A stretch of 64,000 bases of DNA, taken from positions 310,001 to 374,000 of the forward strand of contig WGLQ01000004.1 of NCBI GenBank assembly GCA_016125495.1, read 5' to 3'. The position numbers and the translations under genes were made by a program. Position 1 is the first letter of the stretch. Each line of letters opens with the position of its first letter. The DNA comes from Hyphomicrobiales bacterium (GTDB lineage Bacteria; Pseudomonadota; Alphaproteobacteria; Rhizobiales; RI-29). Under the pieces are notes generated by a model that was not told the DNA's origin, made no database searches, and saw only the letters and a program-made list of their open reading frames with translations. Below, piece by piece: positions 16,198 through 26,828 of the stretch.

Positions 16198-16479
16198 TCA
16201 CTTCCGGTTCGGGCCGCGCTGCCAGTAGATCGTCGCCACCGTGACGATGGCCGTCAGGACGATCGTGCCGAGGATGTCCGATCGCTGGATGAAGGCGGTC
16301 CAGGCGGCGATGCCCTTCATCCAGCCGCCCTGCGCGGTGAGGCCATGGTTGAGCACGATGACCGCCAGCGAGGCGAGCGCCGTCATGATGACGGCCGAGA
16401 GCACCTGCACGGTGCGCTTGAAGAGCTTCGGCACGGAGAACGACGTCTGGCCGACGGCGAATTGTGTGCGGTCCGACAT
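16198..16479 (-). CDS. Small membrane protein, function unknown
   Basis: The 93-residue protein has an N-terminal soluble stretch MSDRTQFAVGQTSFSVPKLF and two hydrophobic segments (about 29-46 and 68-84), the second in LGTIVLTAIVTVATIYW, ending in a basic tail. The start at 16479 is fixed by a strong GGGGGAG six bases upstream. No family was recognised. It sits between the coiled-coil gene and the J-domain gene on the same strand. Confidence 0.65.
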   Translation of the reverse strand: MSDRTQFAVGQTSFSVPKLFKRTVQVLSAVIMTALASLAVIVLNHGLTAQGGWMKGIAAWTAFIQRSDILGTIVLTAIVTVATIYWQRGPNRK

Positions 16480-16597
16480 GTGAGTCTCCCCCTGCTGAGC
16501 TGCGTTCGATTGCGCGGGCGATGGTTGGGCGAATCGGTGGCGAGAAGATGGCGGTGCGGTGCGAGCCTCGACGCGCGGGCCCCGCCGCTCCAAGCGC

Positions 16598-17485
16598 TCA
16601 GGCCGCGGCCCCGACCAGCAGATCGCGCGCGGCATTGACCCGTTTCAGCGCCTCCTCCTTGGCAATCCGGACGTCCGGGTTCTCGTTCATGTGGCGGTCC
16701 GGATGGAGCTCGAAGGCGATGCGAAGCCAGGCGCGGCGCAGTTGCGCGGCGGTAAATCCCTTCTGGAGACCGAAGAGTTCCATGGCGGCGGCGGCTAGAT
16801 TTTCGGCAGTGCGCGGGCGCTCGGGCGACTTCGGGGGCGACTTTTTGCCGACCGAATCGATCAGCCGTTTCAATCGGTGGGCGTAGGCCTCGCCCCGGAT
16901 CAGCGGGTTCGACATGCCGATCCAGTCGATGTCGATGCTCACTATCGCCGCCGCAAAGAAGAAGAAAAACAACCGCCAGTGGTCGCGCGACGTCAACCGG
17001 TGGACCACTTCGGCGAGATCGATGTTCACGATCGCGCCATCGATCCGGGTCGATGCCTTGTGGATCGCGAACATCAATCCAATGAAGAGGAGCGCAATCG
17101 CATAGCGCAGGAGGAAGCGCGAAGTGCGACGGAGCAAGCCGTTCAATCGGTACTCCTCGGCTTCGAGGATGCGAACCCGCCGGTGAATGACCTGGAGGGC
17201 CTCCAGCTGGCCCGCCGCGAATGCAGCTTCGCCCGTAGCGTAAAGAGTGCGAATGCGTACGGCGAGCCGGGTTCGGTCGGCTTCCTCGAACATCGCCATG
17301 CTGGCCGGTACGATATGCGCGAGGATGTAGAACGCGACCCCCGGCTCACGCAGGACCGCCGTGAACGCCACAACGGGCTCGAGGCCGTCGATCAGTCCCA
17401 CGAAACCTTGCCCAAGGATGAGGATTAGGTAGAGCGTCAGATAGAGGCGCAGATGTTCTGCGGGAAAATAGTTGGCGATCACCAT
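16598..17485 (-). CDS. Membrane-anchored J-domain protein
   Basis: The 295-residue protein has several hydrophobic segments (about 10-30, 42-62, 124-142 and 170-186) and a C-terminal J domain (about 232-295). The J domain has the diagnostic His-Pro-Asp loop in IAFELHPDRHMNENPD, preceded by FTAAQLRRAWLR and followed by a helix with EEALKRVNAARDLL. J domains stimulate Hsp70 ATPase, so a DnaK-recruiting role at the membrane is likely but not shown. The gene lies 28 bp upstream of a convergently placed intergenic gap to uvrA's 3' end. The client is unknown. Confidence 0.75.
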   Translation of the reverse strand: MVIANYFPAEHLRLYLTLYLILILGQGFVGLIDGLEPVVAFTAVLREPGVAFYILAHIVPASMAMFEEADRTRLAVRIRTLYATGEAAFAAGQLEALQVIHRRVRILEAEEYRLNGLLRRTSRFLLRYAIALLFIGLMFAIHKASTRIDGAIVNIDLAEVVHRLTSRDHWRLFFFFFAAAIVSIDIDWIGMSNPLIRGEAYAHRLKRLIDSVGKKSPPKSPERPRTAENLAAAAMELFGLQKGFTAAQLRRAWLRIAFELHPDRHMNENPDVRIAKEEALKRVNAARDLLVGAAA

Positions 17486-17513
17486 TTGTCCGGCTCCCGG
17501 TGAATTCCCCGCC

Positions 17514-20459
<2,946 letters not shown>

Positions 20460-20590
20460 GGCCCGGGCCCGTTGTTGAGGCCCCAGTGCCTAGCCGAATT
20501 GGCTCGCGGCGTCCATGCAACCCGAAGGAGGGGCTTGGTAACCGCGAGCGCTCGCACACGAACCGCGCCCCCGCCAGCCCGGTGTCGAGA

Positions 20591-20631
20591 AAAGGCAAGG
20601 GCCCCCGACCTCGAGGTCGGGGGCCCTTGCC
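20591..20631 (-). terminator. Terminator-like 36-bp perfect palindrome after the polysaccharide deacetylase gene
   Basis: Bases 20595-20630 form a perfect inverted repeat with 18-bp arms that meet at CTCGAG. On the minus strand it is followed immediately by CTTTTCTC. It sits about 30 bp beyond the stop of the deacetylase gene, so it most likely ends that transcript before uvrA. The arms are unusually long and leave no loop beyond the central bases. Confidence 0.75.
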
Positions 20632-20660
20632 GTCCCGGCGCATGATCGACCGGCTCGAGA

Positions 20661-21518
20661 TCAGTCGCTGATGGTGCTCACGACGCTGGAGAGTGGCCGC
20701 ACCGCAAGGGTATCGGCGCCCCTGAAGCCCTTGCGGATTTCTTCGTCGTAGCTCTCGATCGTCGTCACCGGCGTCTTTGCGGTCAGGTGCACGATCCTGA
20801 ATCCGCCCTTCTTGAGCTCGGCGAGGAAGCCGGCCATCGCGGCTGCCGTGATCGGCTGGATGTCGTGGAAGAGGAGGATGCCCTTGCCGCGCTTGCGCAG
20901 GTTCGCCATGACCCGTTCGATCATCTTCTGCGGCTTGCCGCCACGGAAATCGAAAGAGTCGAGGTCGGTCGAGAACATCGCGATGTTGCGGCTCGCCAGA
21001 TGCTGCAAGGTCTCGGGCGAATCCTTGAGGAACGGGAAGCGGAAGAACGGCGCCCCCGGCTGGCCGAGCGCGATGGCAACGGCGCTCACCGCCTTCTCGA
21101 TCTCGGCCTGGGCTTCCGGCAGCGCCTTCTTGCCGAGGTTGGGATGCGACCAAGTGTGGCTGCCGACGGTGTGGCCGGCCGCCGCGACCTGCTTCAGCAC
21201 CTCCGGATAGCCGACTGCGAGCTTGCCGACCGGAAAGAACGTCGCCAGCACGCATTCCTGCGCCAGCGCCTTGAGAATGGTGACGGTGTGCGTCGGCAGC
21301 GGCCCGTCGTCGAACGTCAGCACCACCTCGCCTTCCTCGAGGAAGTCGTAGAACTTGTAATGCTGGAAGCCGAAACCGGGCCCGCCGGTCGTGTCGATCG
21401 CGACGGTTCGCGCGACGCCGAGGGCATTGGGATTGTTGCACTCCTTTGCGATCGAACTGTCCGCCATGGCGGCCGCGAACGCGAGCGCAAGGCAGAGTTT
21501 CACCACGGGTCCGCGCAT
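20661..21518 (-). CDS. Secreted polysaccharide deacetylase (NodB domain)
   Basis: The 285-residue protein has a signal peptide (MRGPVVKLCLALAFAAAMADSS up to about residue 24). Its NodB/CE4 domain has the metal and catalytic motif VVLTFDDGPLP and the SHTWSHP His motif, plus PFFRFPF and a late LLFHDI motif. Such enzymes remove acetyl groups from chitin-like or peptidoglycan sugars in the envelope. The ATG at 21518 is preceded by GAGGAGAGGGG. A strong hairpin follows the stop. The exact substrate is not determinable. Confidence 0.9.
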   Translation of the reverse strand: MRGPVVKLCLALAFAAAMADSSIAKECNNPNALGVARTVAIDTTGGPGFGFQHYKFYDFLEEGEVVLTFDDGPLPTHTVTILKALAQECVLATFFPVGKLAVGYPEVLKQVAAAGHTVGSHTWSHPNLGKKALPEAQAEIEKAVSAVAIALGQPGAPFFRFPFLKDSPETLQHLASRNIAMFSTDLDSFDFRGGKPQKMIERVMANLRKRGKGILLFHDIQPITAAAMAGFLAELKKGGFRIVHLTAKTPVTTIESYDEEIRKGFRGADTLAVRPLSSVVSTISD

Positions 21519-21843
21519 TGCCCCTCTCCTCGAAAGTGAATTTTTCCGAATCTTTGGACAACATTGCACATTCGAACACATCCACCAAGGTGGCCGAGGC
21601 GAAGCCCGCCGCCAATTGGCGCGACCGTGGCCGGCCCGCAATCCTCGGCCGTGCCTGGCCGAACGGGTGACCCAGCCGGACCGGTCTGCCGTGAGGTCTG
21701 CCCGCGCGAGCCGGTTGATGAGTTGCGAAATCGGTGCATCGCCGCTCCCTCACCTCGATCGCCCGAGGCGCCGCGCCCCGACACTTGCTAGGGAGGGCGG
21801 AATGGACGCGGCCCCCTCGGCGGCCGCAACGAGGAGGCGAGCA
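21519..21843. other. Intergenic region between divergent genes, no gene seen
   Basis: This region of about 325 bp separates the deacetylase (minus) and a hypothetical gene (plus). The part nearest the deacetylase is AT-richer than its surroundings and probably holds its promoter, but no convincing -35/-10 pair was identified. The rest has only short overlapping frames without ribosome sites. Confidence 0.5.
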
Positions 21844-22257
21844 ATGCACGATCGCATGGGCGGCGCGTTCGCCCCAGGCCAGGTCTGGCGCTACGAGACC
21901 CGCGCCCACGAGCGCGAGTCGCGCATCGAGATCCTCAAGGTCGAGGACGAGGGCGGCACCGCCATCGTTCACATTCGTCTCGTCGACGTCGGCATTCTGA
22001 ACCCGGGCCTCAGCGGCGGGCGCGCCCCCATCGTCGAACACCTCCCGATCACCGAGGCGGCGCTGCGGGCGAGCGTCACCGAGCGCCTGATGCTGCCGGC
22101 GAGCGAGCCGGGAGCCATGGAGGCCTACCACTCCTGGCGCGAAGCCTTCGAGCGTGGCGAGGCCGGCGTCTTCGATCTGACGGTCGCCGAAATCGTTGAA
22201 TTGTTGGACGAGGGCGTCGCCGCCTTTCTCGCCGGCGAGGATGTCGGCGGCCTTTGA
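21844..22257 (+). CDS. Hypothetical protein
   Basis: The 137-residue soluble, acidic protein starts MHDRMGGAFAPGQVWRYETR, behind a good GAGGAGG site. It appears alpha/beta: an early strand-rich part (RIEILKVEDEGGTAIVHIRL) and a helical C-terminal half (EAYHSWREAFERGEAGVFD, then VAEIVELLDEGVAAFL). No known family was recognised. It converges on the LysR-type gene, ending 20 bp from its stop. Confidence 0.65.
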   Translation: MHDRMGGAFAPGQVWRYETRAHERESRIEILKVEDEGGTAIVHIRLVDVGILNPGLSGGRAPIVEHLPITEAALRASVTERLMLPASEPGAMEAYHSWREAFERGEAGVFDLTVAEIVELLDEGVAAFLAGEDVGGL

Positions 22258-22277
22258 GGCGCAAGAGACGGCCCGTC

Positions 22278-23195
22278 TCAGGTCGTGCTCGAAGCCAGGA
22301 TGGGGGCGAGGCGCTCCTGTGTCGTCGCCATCTCCTCGTAGAGCCACTCGACGAACGCCTCGGCAGGTGGGCTGAGTGGCCGCTCTGGCGCCCGCACGAT
22401 CCAGTAGGCATCTTCCCGGACGGTGAGCGCGAACGGCTTGACGAGCCAGCCTTCGAGGAGCCCTTCGGCCGCAACCACGTTGTCCGCGAGTGCGAAACCC
22501 TGGCCGGTCGCGGCCGCCTCGAGCGCGAGGAACCGCCGGAACATCGGTCCCTGCGTGGCATCGACGTTGCGGGCGCCGGCGGCCTCCAGCCACTCCGCCC
22601 ACCACTGTTTGCTTTCGTCGTGCAGCAGCACCGAGCGCGTCAGCTCGCGCGGCGATTTGATGCCGGTGCGCTCGAGGTGGCGCTTGGAGCAGACGGGGAA
22701 GATGATGAGGTCGATGAGCTTCTCGACCTCGACGTCTTCCCACGGCCCTTTGCCGTAGCGGATCGCCAGATCGGCGTCCTCGGCCCGGAACGAGATGAGG
22801 TCGTCGCTCGGATCGATGTCGAGCGCGACGTCGGGATGGCGCTCGGCAAAGCGCCCCATGCGCGGGATCAGCCACCACGAGGCAAAGGCATCCTCGACGC
22901 TGACCCGAAGCACCGGCCGCTCCGCCGCCGCCTGGATCGCCTGGGTAGCGCGCACCAGCCCGTCGAACAGCGGCGTCAGCGCCGCGCCGTAAGCTTCGCC
23001 CTTCTCGGTCAGGCGCACACCCCGCCCCGTGCGGCGGAACAACTCGACGTCCAGCCACGCCTCGAGATCGCGGATGTGGCGGCTGACGGCGGCATGTGTC
23101 ACTGCCAGCTCCTCGGCCGCCGCCGAGAAACTCTCGTGGCGCGCCGCGGCCTCGAAGGCGCGCAGGGCATTCAGCGATGGCAGGCGTCTGGCCAT
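22278..23195 (-). CDS. LysR-type regulator of the GcvA group
   Basis: The 305-residue protein has an N-terminal winged HTH (MARRLPSLNALRAFEAAARHESFSAAAEELAVTHAAVSRHIRDLE). This is the GcvA-like R-x-L-P-P/S-L-N-A-L-R-A-F-E-A-A-A-R signature. A co-inducer-binding domain (about 90-300) contains RPVLRVSVEDAFASWWLIPR and DDLISFRAEDADLAIRYG. It is divergent from a small ORF with a 17-bp palindrome in between, the standard layout for an autoregulated LysR gene and its target. Confidence 0.92.
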   Translation of the reverse strand: MARRLPSLNALRAFEAAARHESFSAAAEELAVTHAAVSRHIRDLEAWLDVELFRRTGRGVRLTEKGEAYGAALTPLFDGLVRATQAIQAAAERPVLRVSVEDAFASWWLIPRMGRFAERHPDVALDIDPSDDLISFRAEDADLAIRYGKGPWEDVEVEKLIDLIIFPVCSKRHLERTGIKSPRELTRSVLLHDESKQWWAEWLEAAGARNVDATQGPMFRRFLALEAAATGQGFALADNVVAAEGLLEGWLVKPFALTVREDAYWIVRAPERPLSPPAEAFVEWLYEEMATTQERLAPILASSTT

Positions 23196-23205
23196 GGGTC
23201 CGATG

Positions 23206-23222
23206 TGTAAGTTTTTGTTACA
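23206..23222. promoter_or_regulatory. Candidate LysR-type operator in the divergent promoter
   Basis: TGTAA-GTTTTTG-TTACA is an interrupted palindrome 10 bp upstream of the LysR-type start codon and about 70 bp upstream of the small ORF. It contains the T-N11-A pattern that defines LysR boxes. A TATATG possible -10 element for the divergent ORF lies at about 23268. Confidence 0.5.
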
Positions 23223-23292
23223 TGAAGGGTAAGAACTTGCCGTTTGTCTGGCAAGGGCGGATCGCTCATATATGCTGCAACGCAACAAGATC

Positions 23293-23496
23293 ATGAGCAA
23301 ACCAATGGAAACCCTCATCAAGACCTACGCCGGTCTCATGGACGTGGCGATTTACGGCGCGCGTGCTGGCGCCGCGCACGAGCACGAAATGGTTGCCCGC
23401 TCCGACGAGCGTGATCAGCCGTCGAGGCATCTGCGCCGCGACGACCGCACCAGCCGCTTCGCGCGTATCGTGCGCCTGCCTGGCAAGTCCAGCTGA
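23293..23496 (+). CDS. Small hypothetical protein divergent from the LysR-type gene
   Basis: The 67-residue basic protein begins MSKPMETLIKTYAGLMDVAIYGARAG. After a short amphipathic N-terminal part it becomes Arg/Asp/His-rich (DERDQPSRHLRRDDRTSRFARIV). It lacks the conserved DUF1127 core, although DUF1127 genes often occupy this position. No clear ribosome site is seen; an in-frame ATG at 23272 is an alternative. A good terminator hairpin about 47 bp after its stop supports it as a real transcribed gene. Confidence 0.5.
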   Translation: MSKPMETLIKTYAGLMDVAIYGARAGAAHEHEMVARSDERDQPSRHLRRDDRTSRFARIVRLPGKSS

Positions 23497-23543
23497 GCGA
23501 CGGCTGATAGACGCCGCTGGGCGTCATCGCCACTGGCAATGCC

Positions 23544-23571
23544 ATGCCCCGGCCCCGTGCCGGGGCATTTG
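23544..23571 (+). terminator. Rho-independent terminator
   Basis: ATGCCCCGG (23544-23552) pairs with CCGGGGCAT (23560-23568) and is followed by TTTGCG. It lies beyond the small ORF ending at 23496 and before the convergent nuclease-fold gene. Confidence 0.7.
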
Positions 23572-23599
23572 CGTTGAAGAGGGGCAATGCGGCCAGACC

Positions 23600-24598
23600 T
23601 CACAGTCTCAGATCGCCCGCCTGGCCCGCCTCACGCGCCAACGGTCCATCGGGCCGTGGTGCCACCTTCGGCCGCCGGGGCAACCCGCCGCGCTTGCCGA
23701 CGAGCTGCAGCTGCTCGGGATGCGTTACCCGGACCAGCGGGCCGTTCCAGCTCTCTATCCAACCGCGCACCTCCAGCATCCGCCCGCCGAGTCCCTCGAG
23801 ATCCACCTCGAGCCGCTCGAAGAGGCGGTGCGCGCCGCCCTCGATGACGGCCGTGAAATCGCTCCGCCAGTCGCTGCCGAAGTTGATGAAGGTGCGCTTG
23901 CCGACGCGTTTGACGGACGTGACCTCGCCCGAGACGATTTGGAAGGAATGGCGGAAGCGCTCGATCTCGCTGGGTTTGAGCGCCGAGCGCGGCTGATAGG
24001 CGGCGTTCTGCCAGAGCCCGAGGCCCGCCGCCCGCGCCTTCGCCTCGGCCGCCAGAAGCCAGCGCGCGCAATTTCTGGTGCCGGGAAAGGAAACCGCCCG
24101 GGCATGGCCGCCCTCGAGAAGCCGCTCTCCGACCGAGCCGGCGTCCTCGCCATCGCCCTCGATCTCGAGGTGGGCGAGCGTGCGCCCGTAGCGATCCCGG
24201 CGCGTGCCCTCGAACCGGAGCTGCACCGTCCGCCCGGCGACCAGTTCGACGAGACGGGTGTGCGCCGCCTTGCCCGGTGGCCAGTCGAGATCCCCGGCCG
24301 CGGACGCCGGCGCCGCCGGAGCGAGCACCCCGATGAGCCGCACTGTCGAGCCGTCGTCGAGGCGCACCGTCTCGCCGTCCGGCACATCGACCACCGCGCG
24401 GCGCGGTCCGCGCACGAGCTTGCAGGGAGCGGTCGCGGCCGATCGTGACGGACGGGTGCCCGCCTCGGCGCCGCGTTCGGTGCGCGCCCCTGCCTCGGCG
24501 CCGAGCGATCCGCCACCGAAAAGACCGGCGAGCGCCAGTCCACCGAGCATCACGGCTGCTTTCAAACGCCAACGCCCGGTCAACGCACCGGCCCCCAC
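23600..24598 (-). CDS. Thermonuclease-fold (SNase-like) protein, exported
   Basis: The 332-residue protein has an N-terminal hydrophobic segment (about 12-30: LKAAVMLGGLALAGLFGGG), then an SNase/OB-type domain (about 65-195). In it VVDVPDGETVRLDDGSTVRLIGV, RRDRYGRTLAHLEIEG and LAAEAKARAAGLGLW are the recognisable stretches. The C-terminal third (about 220-300) looks like a second OB-like unit (GEVTSVKRVGKRTFINFGSD). Staphylococcal nuclease uses R35, E43 and R87. The DRYGR motif provides the later Arg, but I cannot confirm the full active site, so nuclease activity is uncertain. Confidence 0.8.
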   Translation of the reverse strand: MGAGALTGRWRLKAAVMLGGLALAGLFGGGSLGAEAGARTERGAEAGTRPSRSAATAPCKLVRGPRRAVVDVPDGETVRLDDGSTVRLIGVLAPAAPASAAGDLDWPPGKAAHTRLVELVAGRTVQLRFEGTRRDRYGRTLAHLEIEGDGEDAGSVGERLLEGGHARAVSFPGTRNCARWLLAAEAKARAAGLGLWQNAAYQPRSALKPSEIERFRHSFQIVSGEVTSVKRVGKRTFINFGSDWRSDFTAVIEGGAHRLFERLEVDLEGLGGRMLEVRGWIESWNGPLVRVTHPEQLQLVGKRGGLPRRPKVAPRPDGPLAREAGQAGDLRL

Positions 24599-24687
24599 GA
24601 CCTTCGCGGCCCGATGGCCGCGATCACGAAGGCAACCTTAAGCGCTGAACGGGCGTCTGAGAAGCCACGGTTTGGCCGCGCGAAAAG

Positions 24688-24990
24688 CTAGTTCAGCAAT
24701 TCGACGTCGTTGTTTCCGGCATAGCCCTGGATGAAGTCGAGCGCCGAGGTGCAGACGTCCTCGAGACCGGCTTCTCCGTCCTGCTCCAGTTCCTCGAGGC
24801 CTTCCTCCAGGACCTGGATGCAGCTGTCGCTGCTGTTGGCGAGGGACTGCGCCGTGCTGGTGAGGTTGCCATCGCACTGGTCGCGATAGGTCTTGAGGGC
24901 GTGCGAAATGTTCTGATCCTCGCAGGTGCTGGCGAGCGCCGGCGCCGAGAATGCCATGACGAGGGCGAGGGAGATCAGTGAGCGCTTCAT
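24688..24990 (-). CDS. Small secreted acidic protein with four cysteines
   Basis: The 100-residue protein has a clear signal peptide MKRSLISLALVMAFSAPALA, giving a mature form of about 80 residues. The mature part is strongly acidic (EEGLEELEQDGEAGLEDV) and has four Cys (C23, C39, C57, C80), likely forming two disulphides in the periplasm. No family was recognised. It is divergent from the TadG-like gene across a 420-bp AT-rich interval that contains a CtrA-like box. Confidence 0.7.
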   Translation of the reverse strand: MKRSLISLALVMAFSAPALASTCEDQNISHALKTYRDQCDGNLTSTAQSLANSSDSCIQVLEEGLEELEQDGEAGLEDVCTSALDFIQGYAGNNDVELLN

Positions 24991-25409
24991 CGTGTTGTCC
25001 TACTCGATTGAACTGGCGAGAGCCGTGTAAAGCTGACGATGACCTTGCCGAAGGGGAATTAAAACTCGATTAATGTTTCAGCGCCTTCAGGGGTCTTTGT
25101 GCTGATCGGTGAATGATTTATGATCGTCGATCGGGCAAATTGGCGACAAGAGTTCGTAAATTGAATTTGGTCATTCTGGCGTCCGGTGGAATTCGATTGG
25201 ATTTCGTTTTCGATTCAACTATGCGCAGCCGACGTTCATGATTCGTTATTTTTGAATGCGGGATTGCCATCTTGAGCGGCCTTTCCCCCCAGGAATCGTT
25301 AAACTTGCGACGATCTGGTAAGGCGCTCCGCAACATCTGAGTGCGATCGTGGCAGCACAAAGAAACGAACGGCCGGGTGTGGGCCCGTCCGTCGCGTGGG
25401 GTTGGTGTC
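24991..25409. other. AT-rich intergenic region between divergent genes
   Basis: This interval of about 420 bp is clearly poorer in GC than the flanking genes. It holds a TTAA-N7-TTAA element (listed separately) and a TTAAAC half-site at about 25307. Promoters for both the small secreted protein and the TadG-like gene must lie here. No RNA gene or conserved ORF was recognised. Confidence 0.5.
25059..25074. promoter_or_regulatory. CtrA-like binding box TTAA-N7-TTAA
   Basis: TTAA (25059-25062), seven bases, then TTAAT (25070-25074). The reverse strand also reads TTAA-N7-TTAA. This matches the CtrA full-site consensus TTAA-N7-TTAAC except for the last base. It lies 69 bp upstream of the small secreted protein start and about 335 bp upstream of the TadG-like start. 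CtrA controls pilus and cell-cycle genes in alphaproteobacteria. Confidence 0.45.
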
Positions 25410-26789
25410 ATGCAAGCTAAGAGTAACGGATTCGATCGTCTGCGCGCTTTCGCGGGCGACAAAAAAGGCAACGTGGCGATGATCTTCGCCGCGTCGATCG
25501 TCCCGATCGTCGTCGCCGTCGGTGCGTCGGTCGACTACGGCAATGCCCTGCAGACGCGTACGCGCATGCAGGCCGCTCTCGACGCCGCGGTCATCGCCGG
25601 CGCCAAGAACTTTTCGGCCACCGGCAGCACCAGCGCTGCCGAGGCGGCCGCGCGCAACCATTATGCCAAGGCTTCGAGCGGCAGTCCTGCCGGCACCGTC
25701 GACAGCTTCGTGATCAGCGAGGACGGCTACGTCACGATGTCGGCCTCGTCCTCCGTCGACACGACCTTCCTCGGTCTCGCCGGCATCAACGAGATGGACA
25801 TTTCGGCCGACAGCAAGGCCGCCATGTCGGGCAAGGAACTCGAACTCTCCGTCATGCTCGACGTCACGGGCTCGATGTCGAATGACATGGCGGCGCTCAA
25901 GGCCGCCTCCGAGGACCTCCTCGACATCGTGCTGCGCCGCGTCCAGAAGGAGCGCCGCATTGCCATCGTTCCGTTCGCGCACGCGGTCAACGTCGGCGAA
26001 TACTTCGACGCACTGACGGACTACGACAACGGCGATGAGAACGGCGACGGTTGGATCGATGGCATCCCGAGCAACCGCCGCAACTGGTGCAACCGCAACA
26101 TCAACAATCAGCACCACTGGAACTGGCAGCAGAAGTGCAATCCCTGGCGCCCGGTCGCGGTAACGGCCTGCGTCACCGAGCGTACGGGCACCGTCTACAA
26201 GAAGGACGACGCGCCGGGGCCGAACAAGTACTTCGGCGTTTTCGACCAGACGAAGAACTCGTCATACGGCCAGAACATGTCGGACCAAGCCTGCCGTCCG
26301 TCGAACTCGCCGATCATCCCGCTGACGGACGACCGCACCGTGCTCGACGATGCGATCGACAATTTGCAGGCCAACGGCTGGACCTCGGGCCACCTCGGCA
26401 CGCAGTTCGCATGGTACATGATCTCGCCGAACTTCAACAACGTCTGGCCCGCCGAGAGCCAGGCCGGCGCCTACAACGATCCCAAGCTGCTGAAGGTCGC
26501 CATCCTCATGACCGACGGCGAGTACAACACGTGGTATTCGTCGGGCAACGGCAACTCCTGGCAGCAGGCTCGTGACATCTGCGCGGAGATGAAAGCCAAG
26601 GGCATCGAGATCTTCACCATCGGCTTCGACATGACTCCCGGCAGCAATTCGACGACCACCCTGCAGCAGTGCGCCTCGAGCCCGGCCCACTACTTCTTCC
26701 CCTACGACGGCCAGGCGCTGCGTCAGGTGTTCCGCGACATCGGTGCCAAGATCGCCTTCGCCGCCGACGGCGTGACGCTTTCGGAGTAG
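25410..26789 (+). CDS. TadG-like pilus-assembly protein with von Willebrand factor A domain
   Basis: The 459-residue protein has an N-terminal TadE/TadG-type segment (GDKKGNVAMIFAASIVPIVV, one transmembrane helix, then DYGNALQTRTRMQAALDAAV), with the bulk outside the membrane. A VWA domain starts at about residue 145 with the metal-ion site D151 in MLDVTGSMSNDM and continues to MTDGEYNTWY and FTIGFDM. Such proteins assist tight-adherence (Flp) pilus assembly or surface attachment. The ATG at 25410 has GGGGTTGG upstream. Its last 15 codons plus downstream hairpin are duplicated about 890 bp later. A second paralogue starts at 57019. Confidence 0.88.
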   Translation: MQAKSNGFDRLRAFAGDKKGNVAMIFAASIVPIVVAVGASVDYGNALQTRTRMQAALDAAVIAGAKNFSATGSTSAAEAAARNHYAKASSGSPAGTVDSFVISEDGYVTMSASSSVDTTFLGLAGINEMDISADSKAAMSGKELELSVMLDVTGSMSNDMAALKAASEDLLDIVLRRVQKERRIAIVPFAHAVNVGEYFDALTDYDNGDENGDGWIDGIPSNRRNWCNRNINNQHHWNWQQKCNPWRPVAVTACVTERTGTVYKKDDAPGPNKYFGVFDQTKNSSYGQNMSDQACRPSNSPIIPLTDDRTVLDDAIDNLQANGWTSGHLGTQFAWYMISPNFNNVWPAESQAGAYNDPKLLKVAILMTDGEYNTWYSSGNGNSWQQARDICAEMKAKGIEIFTIGFDMTPGSNSTTTLQQCASSPAHYFFPYDGQALRQVFRDIGAKIAFAADGVTLSE

Positions 26790-26828
26790 TCCGGATCGCA
26801 AGCAGAGGGCGGGGCCACGGTCCCGCCC
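26748..26828 (+). repeat. 81-bp direct repeat, copy 1 (3' end of the TadG-like gene plus hairpin)
   Basis: This copy spans the last codons (AAG ATC GCC ... TCG GAG TAG) and the downstream hairpin GGGCGGG-N8-CCCGCCC (26807-26828). It matches the copy at 27634-27714 with only three differences. Two are third-position synonymous changes and the third is TAG versus TAA. Confidence 0.95.

Noticed and set aside
20460-20590. SOS (LexA) box before uvrA
   Set aside because: I looked for GTTC-N7-GTTC or its complement and found only an isolated GAAC half-site.
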